Source: Nymphaea colorata | Lineage: Eukaryota; Streptophyta; Magnoliopsida; Nymphaeales; Nymphaeaceae | Assembly (NCBI RefSeq): GCF_008831285.2 | Contig: NC_045139.1 | Coordinates: 2,426,704 to 2,490,703 of the forward strand | Direction of reading: 5' to 3' | Length of the DNA: 64,000 nucleotides | Shown here: piece after piece, positions 34,860 to 46,005 of the stretch | Position numbering within the stretch: position 1 is the first letter of the stretch | Layout of the letters: the number at the start of each line of letters is the position of its first letter | The notes under the pieces: generated by a model | The model's database searches: none | The model's input: only the letters and a program-made list of their open reading frames with translations | What the model was told of the DNA's origin: nothing | Program-made: the position numbers and the translations under genes

Positions 34860-35525
34860 TATATAAACCAAGCCGAAATGAACACAACTTACTGAAGTCA
34901 TAAAGTGAACAAACTTATAGAAACCAAGCCCAAATGAACACAACTTACTAAAGTCATAAAGCCGATATGTTTATTGGATAACATTGGCCTATTGAATAAC
35001 ATTGGTGGGAATCAATTTTGAACAAACTTATAGAAACCAAGCCGAAATGAACACAACTTACTAAAGTCATAAAGCCGAAATGAACACCACTTACTAAACT
35101 CATAAACCAAGCCGAAATGAACACAACTTACTAAAGTCATAAAGCCGAAATGAACACAACTTACTAAAGTCATAAAGCCAAAATGAACACAACTTACTAA
35201 AGTCATAAAGCCGAAATGAACACCACTTACTAAACTCATAAACCAAGCCGAAATGAACACAACTTACTAAACTCATATATATAATGAAGGAAATGAACAC
35301 AACTTACTAAAGTCATAAAGCCGAAATGAACACAACTTACTAAACCCATAAATATAATGAAGGAAATGAACACAACTTACTAAAGTCATAAAGCCGAAAT
35401 GAACACCACTTACTAAACTCATAAACCAAGCCGAAATGAACACAACTTACGAAAGTCATAAAGCCGAAATGAACACCACCAAGCCGAAATGAACACAACT
35501 TACTAAACTCATATATATAATGAAG
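34860..35525. repeat. 33-bp minisatellite with higher-order structure
   Basis: The core unit aagccgaaatgaacacaa plus cttactaaagtcata is 33 bp and repeats over about 650 bp. Variants swap agtcata for actcata, add accaagcc, or are interrupted by atataatgaagg. A larger block (tattggataacattgg through gaacaaacttata) is itself duplicated at about 34823-34880 and 34971-35033. Because 33 is a multiple of 3, the minus strand reads as an 11-residue repeat, but there is no gene context. Confidence 0.88.
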
Positions 35526-35873
35526 GAGCTGAATAATACTCAAGCGACACCAAGCAGATTAAGCAGATTAAATCTTCTTGGCCTGTATGGGCTGATAGTT
35601 AATTCTCACAAGATATATATGTTACTTGCTTAAAATAGCATGTACAATGCCACTTACCCGACCAATTCGCACACTAGGTTTGGATCGCTGGTCTGACGGA
35701 TTCCAGACCAGTCCCCAAAATTCTTCTGTACTGACTCACAAAGGCTAAGAACCAATACGTCAACTCACTTACAACTTTTTACAAGTCCCTCAAAATTACT
35801 TACTCTTAGATACAGGACTAAAACTTTTGGGTGTAACACTTCATATCTTTTGCTCATACTGCCTTTCAAGTCT

Positions 35874-38800
35874 TTAGCTTGTTCCACTTCCATCATTCAC
35901 CTTGCGTGCTCGCCTCCGTAATTTGCGGAAATCAGCACTGATCTTCAAGTCATCCAGTCTCCAAATATCCCTGGGCAGTTCAGAAACCTCAGTACCTTTT
36001 ATATCTAAGCTTCGTAGATTCTTCAGTTGTATAATAGAGGCAGGTAAGCTTCCTAGTCTATCACAGTAAGATGCTTGTAGGACCTCAAGATTTTCCAAGA
36101 GACCTATTGATTCAGGCAGATAGCGGATGTTGGTTCCATCTAAACAAAGCCTCTTAAGGTTTCTTGCATTGCCTAAAGAATTCGGAAGACTATTCAATGT
36201 ATAACACTGTGTTGCTTTCAGTTCTTCCAGATTTTCTAAACACCCGATAGAATCAGGCAACTCTTGGATTCCAGAACTATCCAAGTAAAGAACCCTCAGA
36301 TTATTTGCATTTCCAATTGAATTAGGCAAAGCACTCAACGCCAAGCAATCCCTGAGATCAAGTGCTTGGAGGCTGCTCAAAAGTCCAACTGTATCCGGTA
36401 TGCTTTGAACCATGATACCACGCAAGTTGAGCTCCTTCAAGGATTTCATCTCTCCAAGCTGTTCAGGTAAAGTGTTAATATAGACGCACCCTTCAAGGGC
36501 AAAGTTTTCAAGCTTATTCAACCTGAAGATATCATCAGGCAATTTCTTTAGCCACTGGCATCTTTTCATACTCCAGTAGACCAAACGCTTAAGATGTGAA
36601 ATAGATTCATGAACTTGAATCAAGGCACAACAATCATCAAGCACCAGTTTTTCTAGGCGTGGAACACTATCAAAATTGGGAGTGACTTTAAGATGGTTGC
36701 AGCCAGTCAGATCCAGGACTTTCAGTTTATCAAATACCTGCAGGGTAATTTTCCAGTTCTGTCATTATTAACAAAGAGAGCAGACAAAACGAAAAGGCAC
36801 GTTTCATTTGCAACAAACAGACAAGCTCATAAGGTATGAGGATATCATCCTTCAGAAGTTCACCTTGTTAGTCATAGTTCCCGAGCTGTTACCACTCCAC
36901 ACATTGGTAATGCTACTATGAAATAAATCAAGAACCACAAGTTCCTTGAGTTGTAAGTCATCTGGCAGCGAGTCCAACATACATCCATGCCATTGCAACC
37001 ATTTCAATTTGGTAGGAAAGTTATGAAAATGACCTTCAAAGTCTACAGCATTAACATGTAGCAGTCGAAGTTGGGTGATTGCAGCAAAAGCTTCTGTACT
37101 GAAATATGCTCTAGGACTATACCATTCATAATCAAGAGCCATGCACTCTATGTTCCTTGTTCCCTGTACATTGAACAAGTAAATCAAACATTCATGTGGT
37201 ACACCAATAGCAAATTTCAATTTTGGGTAATGTAAGCCAATCCCTTAAATGGAAGTTAGTCCTGTGCAAATAAAGCAGCTAGGGTACCTGCATACAGGAA
37301 TTCTGGTCTTCATGTTTCAACATGATAATCTATGCCCTAGAAGTGAAGTAAGTCATATTAGATAGATACCCATAAACTATACTCAGCATGGGCTTCCAGA
37401 AAAATGAACCAACCCCTAGCTTTTCAAACACATATTCAAAATCAAGACCCTGTCACAATATTTACATCAAAATTGAGACCAAAAAATCTAGAAGCATAGC
37501 AGATATAAAGGAAAAACAAAATTAATGGCTGCAAAAGATAAGAAAAAAAAAATCAATATTCTACAAACTAATGTTACAACATACATTTCAACCTAGAACC
37601 AAATTCTAAAATGCTAGAGCTTCAGAAACAAATCTAGATCAGAATGAGTAATCTTGTAGCAGGTACTCAGAACAGATTGTACTGAGCCCTGCATGTGATA
37701 CTGGAATATTTATTAGTCAAATGCAGTGCATTCATGATGCGTCATACTTGAGTCAAACCTGTAACTTTCGACCTAAATCTTCTTGGCCAAGCGATGGTTT
37801 TCGACTAAAATTAATGCTAAATGAAGATGCGTTATTCTTCTACCATTAGAACTTCATCCTAAACTAAACTGTGATTATTCACTTGAGTAACAAATACCAG
37901 AAAATTTTTCACATGTTTGATGAATTTTCCTCCATGCCTTCTAGAACATGAGCATGTATTACGTGAACATATTACTTATATCAACTGATTTAGAGCAAAA
38001 ACTAATCTATATCTTACCTTGTGGTTTTCTAACACATCTAGTATTTCATCTTCCTTCCACAACCTGCTACGCTGTTCTGGGAGGCTTTCATGCAAAACTA
38101 TATGCATACCCATCTCTCGAATTTGTTCGTGCATTTGAAACTCATCTTTGCTGCTGTCAATCTTAATAAGAGATTTATGCAAGAATACCTTAAGTGCTAT
38201 AGTTGGAAAAAAGTTAGACGCCCTCCACATATGAATGGCATTAGCTTTGCCTCTTCCACTGAAAAAACATGCAATGTCCAAAAATATTTGCTTTTCCTCT
38301 TCATCAAGTCCATCATAACTTATTTTCAGTCTTTGATGGACATCCTTATGTTGATCTTGCTTCACCCTTTCCCATGCTTCGTCCCATTCCTCAATACTTC
38401 TCTTATCGAAAAAAAATGAGCCAAGTACTTCAAGGGTTAATGGCAATCCGCCAGTAGTTGATGCAATTTCCTTAGATAACACTGCATAGTTCTCTATGGG
38501 TTTTGCAGTCCCAAAAGCATGGTAGCTAAAAAGCTCGAGTGACTGTTCAGGATTTAAGCCTTCAAGCTGGTAGGTCTCATGTTCTTTCAACCCGTGAACG
38601 TTTAATATATGTTTATTTCTCGTCGTGATGATAATCCTACTTTCTGGGGAAAACCAATCTCGGCTACCAGCAAATGCACTGATGTGACTCCTTTCACCGA
38701 CATCATCAAGAATGATCAGCACCCGCTTGCAGTGTATCCTTCTCTTGATCAGATTTATTCCCTGGTCAACGCTATTTATAGAAACATTTTTGTCATTGAG

Positions 38801-39819
38801 AACCTCACGTATGAGCTGCTCTTGCAGAGACGTGAGGCCATTGCGTCGTTTGGCTACCTCTTTAATATCTGAAAGAAAACAGCTTGCTTCAAATTTGCTG
38901 GAAATTCTATTGTAGACAGCCTTTGAGAGGGTAGTCTTTCCTACGCCCCCCATGCCATATATACCAGCCATTCGAACACCACGGGAGGTTAGGCTTAACA
39001 GCTTCATAATATCAACAGCAAGAGGTTCAAGTCCAACAGGATACCTTGCCACATCAAGAGAGACCTTGCTTCTTTCATCAACAACCCTCTTAACAATAAA
39101 TTGGACAAGCTTGTGCTCTTTCCTATAAAAGGAAAGCAAAAGAGCGAACTTAGCTGCTGTGTAGTAGCATCAACATGGTATCAAGGAAACCAAATAACAG
39201 GAAAAGAAAAAGGGCGAAACACACAGAGAGAGAGAGAGGTATACCCATAAGCCTCGTTTTGGATATCGTAGCCTTTGATTTCGCCTGTTTCTTTCAACGC
39301 ATCCCTCCACTTTTTCACCGTCTTACTGTCCAAGTCCTGGCTCTCTTCATGCTTTCTGAACGCAGATTCGTAAGATCCCCTTTGGTTCCTGACCTCTCGA
39401 GGCTCGACGTCGTAGAACACCGGCAGCACCAACCGCTTCAATTCGACCATCCTCGCGACTTCCATGAGGCAGACCCTGCAATCGGCATAGCCTTTGGAGA
39501 AGATGGGTATGAAGATGCCGGACCTCTCCATGGCTCCTAAAACCTGCTCCACACTTCCAAACTCCTCTCTACTCTCCTTGTCCACGAAGAAACATGTGCC
39601 CAGGTCGTGAGCTTTGAGGGCCTCGCAGAGGTCTTGTGTGAAGGCCTTGCTGCTGCCATCTCCCAAACGAAAGCTGAGGAACACATCGAACTCGAACTCA
39701 CCATCACTCCCCAATGTTGGTGATGAACACGACGACGATGACGGCGACGACGGCCAAGACTCTGGCAAAGGCGACACTCCCTCACGTCTGTGGCCCTGGA
39801 TACTGGTCAATGTGGTCAT
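35874..39819 (-). CDS. TNL3: TIR-NBS-LRR disease-resistance protein, apparently intact (947 aa)
   Basis: Inferred exons: TIR 39819-39245, NBS 39122-38018, linker 37163-36864, LRR 36737-35874, with phases 2, 0, 0; the joined length is 948 codons. The TIR starts FDVFLSFRLGDGSSKAF after a Ser-rich N-terminus and keeps a Glu in YADCRVCLMEVARM. It is divergent from TNL2 (SFRLGDGS for SFRGKDT). The NBS has GMGGVGKTTL, LIILDDV, SRIIITTRN, GGLPLTLEVLG, FLDIACFFSG, and MHE instead of MHD in FQMHEQIREMG. The LRR exon has about nine repeats (VFDKLKVLDLTGC start) and ends in basic KLRRRARKVND without a post-LRR domain. Met at 39819 is the first in-frame ATG. All splice sites are canonical GT/AG. It probably acts as a cytosolic immune receptor; its ligand is unknown. 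Confidence 0.86.
39245..39819 (-). CDS. TNL3 TIR exon
   Basis: The ATG at 39819 opens MTTLTSIQGHRREG, followed by a Pro/Ser-rich linker. The TIR then runs from about residue 48 to 180 (CFFVDKESREEFGSVEQVL in the BB-loop region, LVLPVFYDVEPREVRNQRG toward the end). The donor TATGG|GTATAC is phase 2 and joins to AAAGAGCAC of the NBS exon. The frame continues upstream without an ATG into the inverted repeat at 39867. Confidence 0.83.
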
Positions 39820-39866
39820 TCCAGAAACCAGATCTCCCCAAAACAGGGACAGGGAAAAGAGGGTGG

Positions 39867-40537
39867 GGAGTACTCTGATCACATGAACTGCCAATCAAGA
39901 TTTGTATAAGATGTACAAGCTTCACCTTCCAAATTATCTGGTAAGTGGTCAATGCTACGAGACTTGATCACTATTAGGCTTTGGGTGGAGGCAATGAACT
40001 ACTGGTCCGACAATAGTTCGACGGAGTTCATCGACGCGGCTATCCGTGGAGAAGTCCATGTCATCGCATATTTTTTCAATGCCAATTGCAGCTTCGCCAT
40101 TCTTGATAACTGCATTTCCAAGTTCGATGCTCATTTCACAAAACCAACGGCTCTCTTGGCATTCAGTTCATCTTCAACCACAGTCACCAGGGTGGACGCA
40201 GGGTGCGGCAGAAAACGAAACGCAGCTTTGTCGATGCGACGTGCTGATGTGACTCGTATTCACACCTCATCACTTTAATGAAAAATATTATAATAATAAA
40301 TTATTAATAATAATAAATACTCTCTCGCTGCACTTAACATGGACTTCTCCACGGATAGCGGCGTCGATGAACTCCGTCGAACTATTGTCGGACCAGTAGT
40401 TCATTGCCTCCACCCAACCCAAAGCCTAATAGTGTTCAAGTCTCGTAGCATTGACCACTTACCAGATAATTTGGAAGGTGAAGCTTATACATCTTATACA
40501 AATCTTGATTGGCAGTTCATGTGATCAGAGTACTCCC
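39867..40537. repeat. long inverted repeat (about 195-bp arms, 276-bp loop) at the TNL3 5' side
   Basis: The left arm 39867-40061 and right arm 40337-40537 are inverted copies, differing by about three substitutions and one 5-bp indel (acccaaagcc against acccaacccaaagcc). Arm ends are catggacttctcc (inner) and gtgatcagagtactccc (outer). The loop contains an AT-rich run near 40286-40318. A transcript would fold into a long hairpin, a possible source of small RNA. The right arm has a 61-codon open frame with no known homology. Confidence 0.88.
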
Positions 40538-41534
40538 TAGCCTCGTCCCACTCAATTGGTGAAGTGTTGATTAATACAATAGTTCAAGGTAACGCTCAAG
40601 TAGCCAATTCCATAAATGTAAATTCATATATAAGCACAATTCAATCTTGAAATTGCAAGTCGTATTCTTCTCATGGGTTTACAAGAGTTGGGCATAAGCC
40701 TCTAAAGGAATTAAATAAGAGAGACGTTAATGGGTGGCACCTAATAGCAACACAGTCCCTTTCTCTGCTGAACCGCATGGACCAGCATCACTAATGTCAG
40801 GCCAGCGACTTTTCTAAAGGAATTAGATAGGCTCCATATCAGCATTACGAATGTCAGCCCAGGGACTTTTCGAAAAGCCAAGTTAATTATATTCTTCGTG
40901 CAGCGACTTTTCAAAAGTCAACTTATCTCTATTCTTTATGTTGTAGTGGGTTCTAAGTTGGCAGCATTGACTTTATATTGTATTCTGGGAGATTCTCATA
41001 AGAAAATAATGATGCAATCAGTTTTGAGAGTCCAAATTCATTCAAGAGGTGTTCTGTTTTTTTCCGTAGATGACGGCAGACACCACAGTTTGCTTATAAT
41101 CTGCTTTTCAGACCACCTGCCTGTGGACCTTTGGTTGGAGATGTTGGATTTTTACGAGTAACCAAATGGTCCACCTATAAGTGAAAAGATGGTCGGACAC
41201 TCTGGGAGAAGTGTAATTCTATTCCCGAAGTGTATTACGGACCATATAGAGCACCTGTTCTGTTGGTGCGTCCTCTGCAATTTCCTCGCACCTTGCCGGC
41301 CCTGCCGTTCCATTTCGGAGAGAAAAAAAGAGAGAAAAGGAGTCTCTTCCGAAATAACTATGTTTTTACAACAGAATAACTATGTTTTTACAACAGAATG
41401 TAATTCATTCAGACACTGAAACTTTAAAAGACTCGTTATTCAGGTAATATAGATTGTTTATGTACAGCCCCTGCGATAGATGTGTGAGCATTACACAGAA
41501 ACAGACCAGACACTGACCCAATTGCTAACAGCTA
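40538..41534. other. spacer between TNL3 and the SOUL gene
   Basis: No gene recognised. Imperfect repeats of a gcgacttttc-aaaag word occur near 40807, 40866 and 40902, and a 25-bp tandem duplication (ataactatgtttttacaaca) at about 41356-41399. Confidence 0.4.
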
Positions 41535-43984
41535 TTAGTAAGAACTTAAACTAGAAGCAGTGGGGCAACCTCCTTGCGGCCCAACCACATCCACCCACAC
41601 CTCATTGGTGCGTCCAATAAACCTGAATGGGCTATTGTACTGTGCAATCGAGTAGGCATATTTGTCTTCATCAAAAGTAGTTGAATTTGCCCATGGAGAT
41701 CGTCCAAGGCTTGTTGCCAAGCTCTGTGCCTCCTTCACGATATTACTGTCACGAGCAAACCCAGAGAATTTCCTTACTGCAACGCACCGGCCCTCCCATT
41801 TCTCTTCTTGCAAGTCCAGTTCTGGAAGTGGGAGTGGTGGAGTTTCCTGAAATTTCGTGGGCAGGTAAAATCTCACGATGTACCCAGAGGAATACAGTGG
41901 TCCAGATCCAGGTACAATGCTGGTAAGTACTGGAGCAGTCATGGGGATCCGTGAGAAATTCAGGTTAGCACCTTGAATATACTGAAACAACCTGTTTGGT
42001 GAACAAAAAACATCAGGAATTCGTATAAAGATACATGGACGGCATATATGAGGATTGTGTTGATCAAGTTCAAATATTACAAGCCTTTCAGACTTTACAG
42101 CAGCTGAATAACTAATCAAATCTTAACACGAGTGAACGTCCAGTACATGGATGTGAATCTTGGTTCACAGCAATGGCTTCCACAGTGATAACCATCCAAC
42201 TTCACTTCAAAGAATACAACAACTCAATCACGATCCACGCTGCTGAGTGCTGATTCTTTTCTTCATGAAATGACATGACTGACAAGTATTAAATTGCACG
42301 ACCTAAAGTAAATGGAGTAAAAACCGCTATGAAGGCAATAGAACTTATATGCACAATCTCAATTTAGTAGGAGAAACTCCTGAATTTCTTTTTCTGGAGT
42401 TAGAACCTTTATTCACGGTTTCATCAACCATAACAAGTCAATGCTCAAGCATGTCTTGTTTCTTTGTATATCAGACAAGCTGTACAAACTTGCAATTTCC
42501 TGGGACGTTAGCAAGCTGGTGGTTCTTCAACAATGATAATCTTACGTTACTCATACCCTCAGCAGTCAGCACAATATGAAAAGGGTAAGACCACATTCAA
42601 GATGAGTTACCGAACTCCTGAATGACATTGAGAATCCTGAATTTCAAATTTGAAAATTCTCACAATGATCCAGCATGATAAAGAAGCAAGTGTTCGTCCA
42701 GAAAAAACTTTGTCAATTGATCCAGTTCAAGTTCAAGCAACCAACATCTAGTAAAAGAAGAAAGTATCTTATTCAATTTTCATAAACACAAATGTCAGCG
42801 CACCTTCAATTTATCATCGAAATTATTCTACTACTAGCACAAGAAATACTGAGTCACATTAATTCTAACTAGAGTTATATTAGTTTCCCGGAGGTACTTG
42901 ATTAGAACAAACCATCGAACAGAAGGATCAGGAAAAGAGGAAACACTTTCCAACAGTTTCATCAAAAGTCGACATTCACGCACTTAACCCTTCAGCTAAG
43001 GCTTTTAAATCTTGCTCAGGTAGAAGAAAGAAAGGGAGGCAGGAAAAAAAATAATAATCCAGGCCCCATTTTGGGGAAAAGTCTCATTAACTATCAGCTT
43101 TTTTTCTTACTATGTGCATATTATTTCAAAAGATCACATCACTATTCTTCATGAAGCAATTTTACAGGTCTATTCTAAAATTTCTCCAACTGTTAAATTC
43201 CAAACAACAAAAAGTCAAAAAGCCAAAGGCCGATACATCTAAATGTTCTCTGTAATATTCCTTTTTCTCTTCTGATACGTATACTTTCATATACAACCAT
43301 ATATAGACGACCACTGTTCAAGTGGAAGCAATTTCTAGTGACTGTTTAAACGTACAATCATATACGTGTTCCTCATTACCAAAGCACACAAGAAACAAGT
43401 ACCAGAACCAACAGAATTACACATCAAACTAGATCATTGAAGACAATGATCAAGCAATTCGACCCTCCAAAGGGAACCCAAAAAGTAAGGGCACCATTTT
43501 AAATATGAGGAAAGAAAGGTGGACTGCTCATATTACCGACTCTAAGAGCGCCCATCTGGACGCAAGTGACTACCAACAAAATTATTTTCTTCTTTTGCCT
43601 ATGAAATAAGCATAAACAGAAGACCGATTCTAAGAAAATCCATCTGAAAACAGGTAAAAGGTTCCTTCCTTTGCTCAACAATCGTACAATTTTCAATGGG
43701 ATCGACGCAAAAGTAATGAAGAAATTGGTATTTCTGCGAAGGAGAAAACCATAAGGAAAAGAAGCGGACGGGACCATGAATTACCTGTGGAAACCGCCCC
43801 TTGTGGACTTCTCGAAGGATATATCTTGGACTAACGCAGACATCCATGAAGATTCCCTGTACAATCTGATTTCGAATTCAGACTCCGAGTGGATGAGGGT
43901 AAACTGAGGGGATTCGATTCCCAGGCCTTGGACAGAGAAGGCTAAGAAGGTCGCGAAAAATAAACAGAGAAAGTTCCTCCCCAT
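41535..43984 (-). CDS. SOUL-family haem-binding protein (218 aa, two exons)
   Basis: Exons: 43984-43785 (200 nt, donor CACAG|GTAATT) and 41991-41535 (457 nt), joined in phase 2, giving FHRLFQYIQGANLN. SOUL/HBP proteins bind haem or tetrapyrroles; plant members work in plastid, cytosol or secretory compartments. Residues 1-22 (MGRNFLCLFFATFLAFSVQG) form a hydrophobic signal-peptide-like N-terminus. Family motifs are strong: IESPQFTLIHSESEFEIRLY, SRIPMTAPVLTS, YIVRFYLPTKFQETPP, VAVRKFSGFARD, and NEVWVDV near the end. Length fits the family. The 1.8-kb intron holds no recognisable gene. Confidence 0.93.
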
Positions 43985-44082
43985 CTTGAGTGCCTCGCAG
44001 AAAATGGCCGGAGTAACTAGAAAGGAAAAAAAGCGCAAGATGTTGCTTCTTCTCGACGCTTTAAGTCATCAATTCGGGACTC

Positions 44083-44088
44083 TTTATA
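44083..44088 (-). promoter_or_regulatory. TATA box of the SOUL gene
   Basis: The minus strand reads TATAAAG about 100 bp upstream of the ATG at 43984, a normal plant TATA-to-ATG distance. It is directly preceded by a long A run (poly-T at 44091-44107 on the plus strand). Confidence 0.5.
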
Positions 44089-46005
44089 GCTTTTTTTTTT
44101 TTTTTTTGCACCTAATCCTCACAAAGTACAAACGATTAGTAAATTCATCCCAAATAACTACCATCAAAAAATCGTTGATATGTTTTTTCTGTCACTTTAT
44201 GCATAATAAATATATAATTTTTTCTGCATATATATAAGGAAATGGGTTCAATCAATAAAAACGTTTTTTCAACCCCATTTTTTTCTCACTTGACATGCTC
44301 TTTCAACCATCTTTCTTTTTTTTCTTCAAAAAATCTCATAAACGTCCTCTCTACCTTAAAATTGTTGGATTTGAAAAAAGGAAGTGTCATTGAAATTCAA
44401 TTTCAAAATACCTTTTCATGGATCCTAGGAAGGAAAAACACCATGCAGCAGAGTTAAGAAGAGATAACCAACTTGCTCCCACAAGTCCAACGTTCATGAG
44501 AATCAAATTGAGTACAAGCCTTCTAGCTGCCAACCAACCCGACCAATTACCCTGAACCCCTTGAGGCAATAAAAGGAAATTCAACGATCTGCTTCGAAGG
44601 TTGTGATTATGAGCGTGCAATGTTGAACACATTTGTAAAAACCTTCCAAAAATAAAACGATTTTCATTATCCCCTTTACATGCAAAACTGTTGGCACAAA
44701 CGTATAAAGTTACGTCTGACCAGAAATTTGTCACGCATGCATTAGCAAATGCTGTCCTTTGGATGTACAAGTGAACCAATAACTCAATCTAAGGGAGTTC
44801 GGCTCCCATTTGGGTGGTAAGATACTCCTCCCGCTCACCTGAAACCAACAAGTCCCCATGTCTAAGGTATGGTTGACCAAGACCATGGTGAAGTCTCCAT
44901 GACAAGGTCGGGTCCATACATGATCGCTTACCGAAATAGAAAGGTCTAGTCAATAGTTTCAGGGAAAAGGAAATCCATATTGGCCGGGAGACATCTAGAT
45001 TTTGGAGAAAATCAGTCATGAGATGCAGCTGTTACCTCCATTTCCTTTGCCTCAAGTTACAACTAGTTGCCAAAAAGAGCTTGAGATCGCAAGCCAAAGC
45101 AGGTCTAAGAGTTCAGTGGTCAGAACCACCATACAGTTTCAGTAGGAATGCCCCAAAGATCCCCCGACCAATCCACTAGGTGCAACAAAAAAATGGAATG
45201 TTTTCTAGGTAACCATGCATGGAAGCCAAAAATGAAATTTTGATCTATAAAACTAGTGCCGGAAGGTTGGCCTAATAGCCTGTCGTAGGGTGACGATTCA
45301 AATCTTGAAAAGTGCCACATGCAAATGGCAGAAGATAGTGACCATCCACAGCAATCATACAAAAAGGGAAGCACCGATTCATGGCTCCAAGCATGAAGAC
45401 CATGCAAGGGATTCCTGCATGATCCAAAACGCAATCTTTTAGCTTGAAATGTAGGTGTTGAGCAGCATTTCCATTAATTAATGAGACTGAAACTCACTGA
45501 TTCAGGTCAAGTCAGTCATTGGTACTATAAATGTCAGAAAAGTGAAGGAAAAACCTATACAAGGAACAAGAAAGGAATTCTGTAACATTTTTTTCGATGC
45601 TGATTGAATGGGAGACACGGGATTGACCTACTGATGCTACTGACGGTGGTAGGGTTTTGGCCGTCGCTCTGTTCATATAACTTTGATCCTTCCACGAATC
45701 TTCTTTTCAGATTGTCACTTAACCCGTCCACAAGTGAAGAGATTGCATCCAACATTGCTAACTTTGGATTAGGCTGATTCATACAACTGCAAGAGACTCA
45801 TGAGCAACAACTCGGGAAACATGCGCTTAAAATGCATCCGTGAAATTTATATGCTTGCAAGAAACAGCAGTTGGAGAGATTCATTATTTGCAGAGAATTT
45901 GTACTCGAAAGGAAGTTGTCCATGAGTAAACTCAACCAGCGGGGAGTTGCATTCAAAATGATGAAGCGCAAAGGTTAAAAAGAAAACATCAGGAGGGGCT
46001 GGCAG
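44089..46005. other. spacer between the SOUL gene and the MDR gene
   Basis: No gene recognised. Minus-strand frames at 44387-44779, 45120-45434 and 45555-45782 are open but without motifs. The last (LDAISSLVDGLSDNLKRRF) looks somewhat protein-like and is noted as unproven. Confidence 0.4.

Larger units (their letters stand above)
31639..35873. other. intron or spacer between the two LRR modules
   Basis: 4.2 kb, non-coding by appearance. It holds TA and GA microsatellites at 31881-31976, CT tracts near 32157-32170, long AT-rich stretches, degenerate cgtatcg words near 34380-34460, and the 33-bp minisatellite at 34860-35525. If LRR-B is an alternative TNL3 exon, all this is intron. Confidence 0.5.

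Noticed and set aside
34860..35525. CRISPR-like array
   Set aside because: The units are directly adjacent tandem copies with no unique spacers, in plant nuclear DNA.
35012..35543. Minus-strand open frames with an 11-residue repeat (FSKLCSFRLYD type)
   Set aside because: Produced by the 33-bp minisatellite; no start context, domain or neighbouring exon.
41992..42119. Upstream extension of the SOUL exon-2 frame
   Set aside because: It runs into the intron; the acceptor at 41991 and phase 2 junction with exon 1 fit the family exactly.
45555..45782. Minus-strand frame containing LDAISSLVDGLSDNLKRRF
   Set aside because: Protein-like composition but no family match, no splice partner recognised, and it follows the MDR stop codon; kept as unproven.
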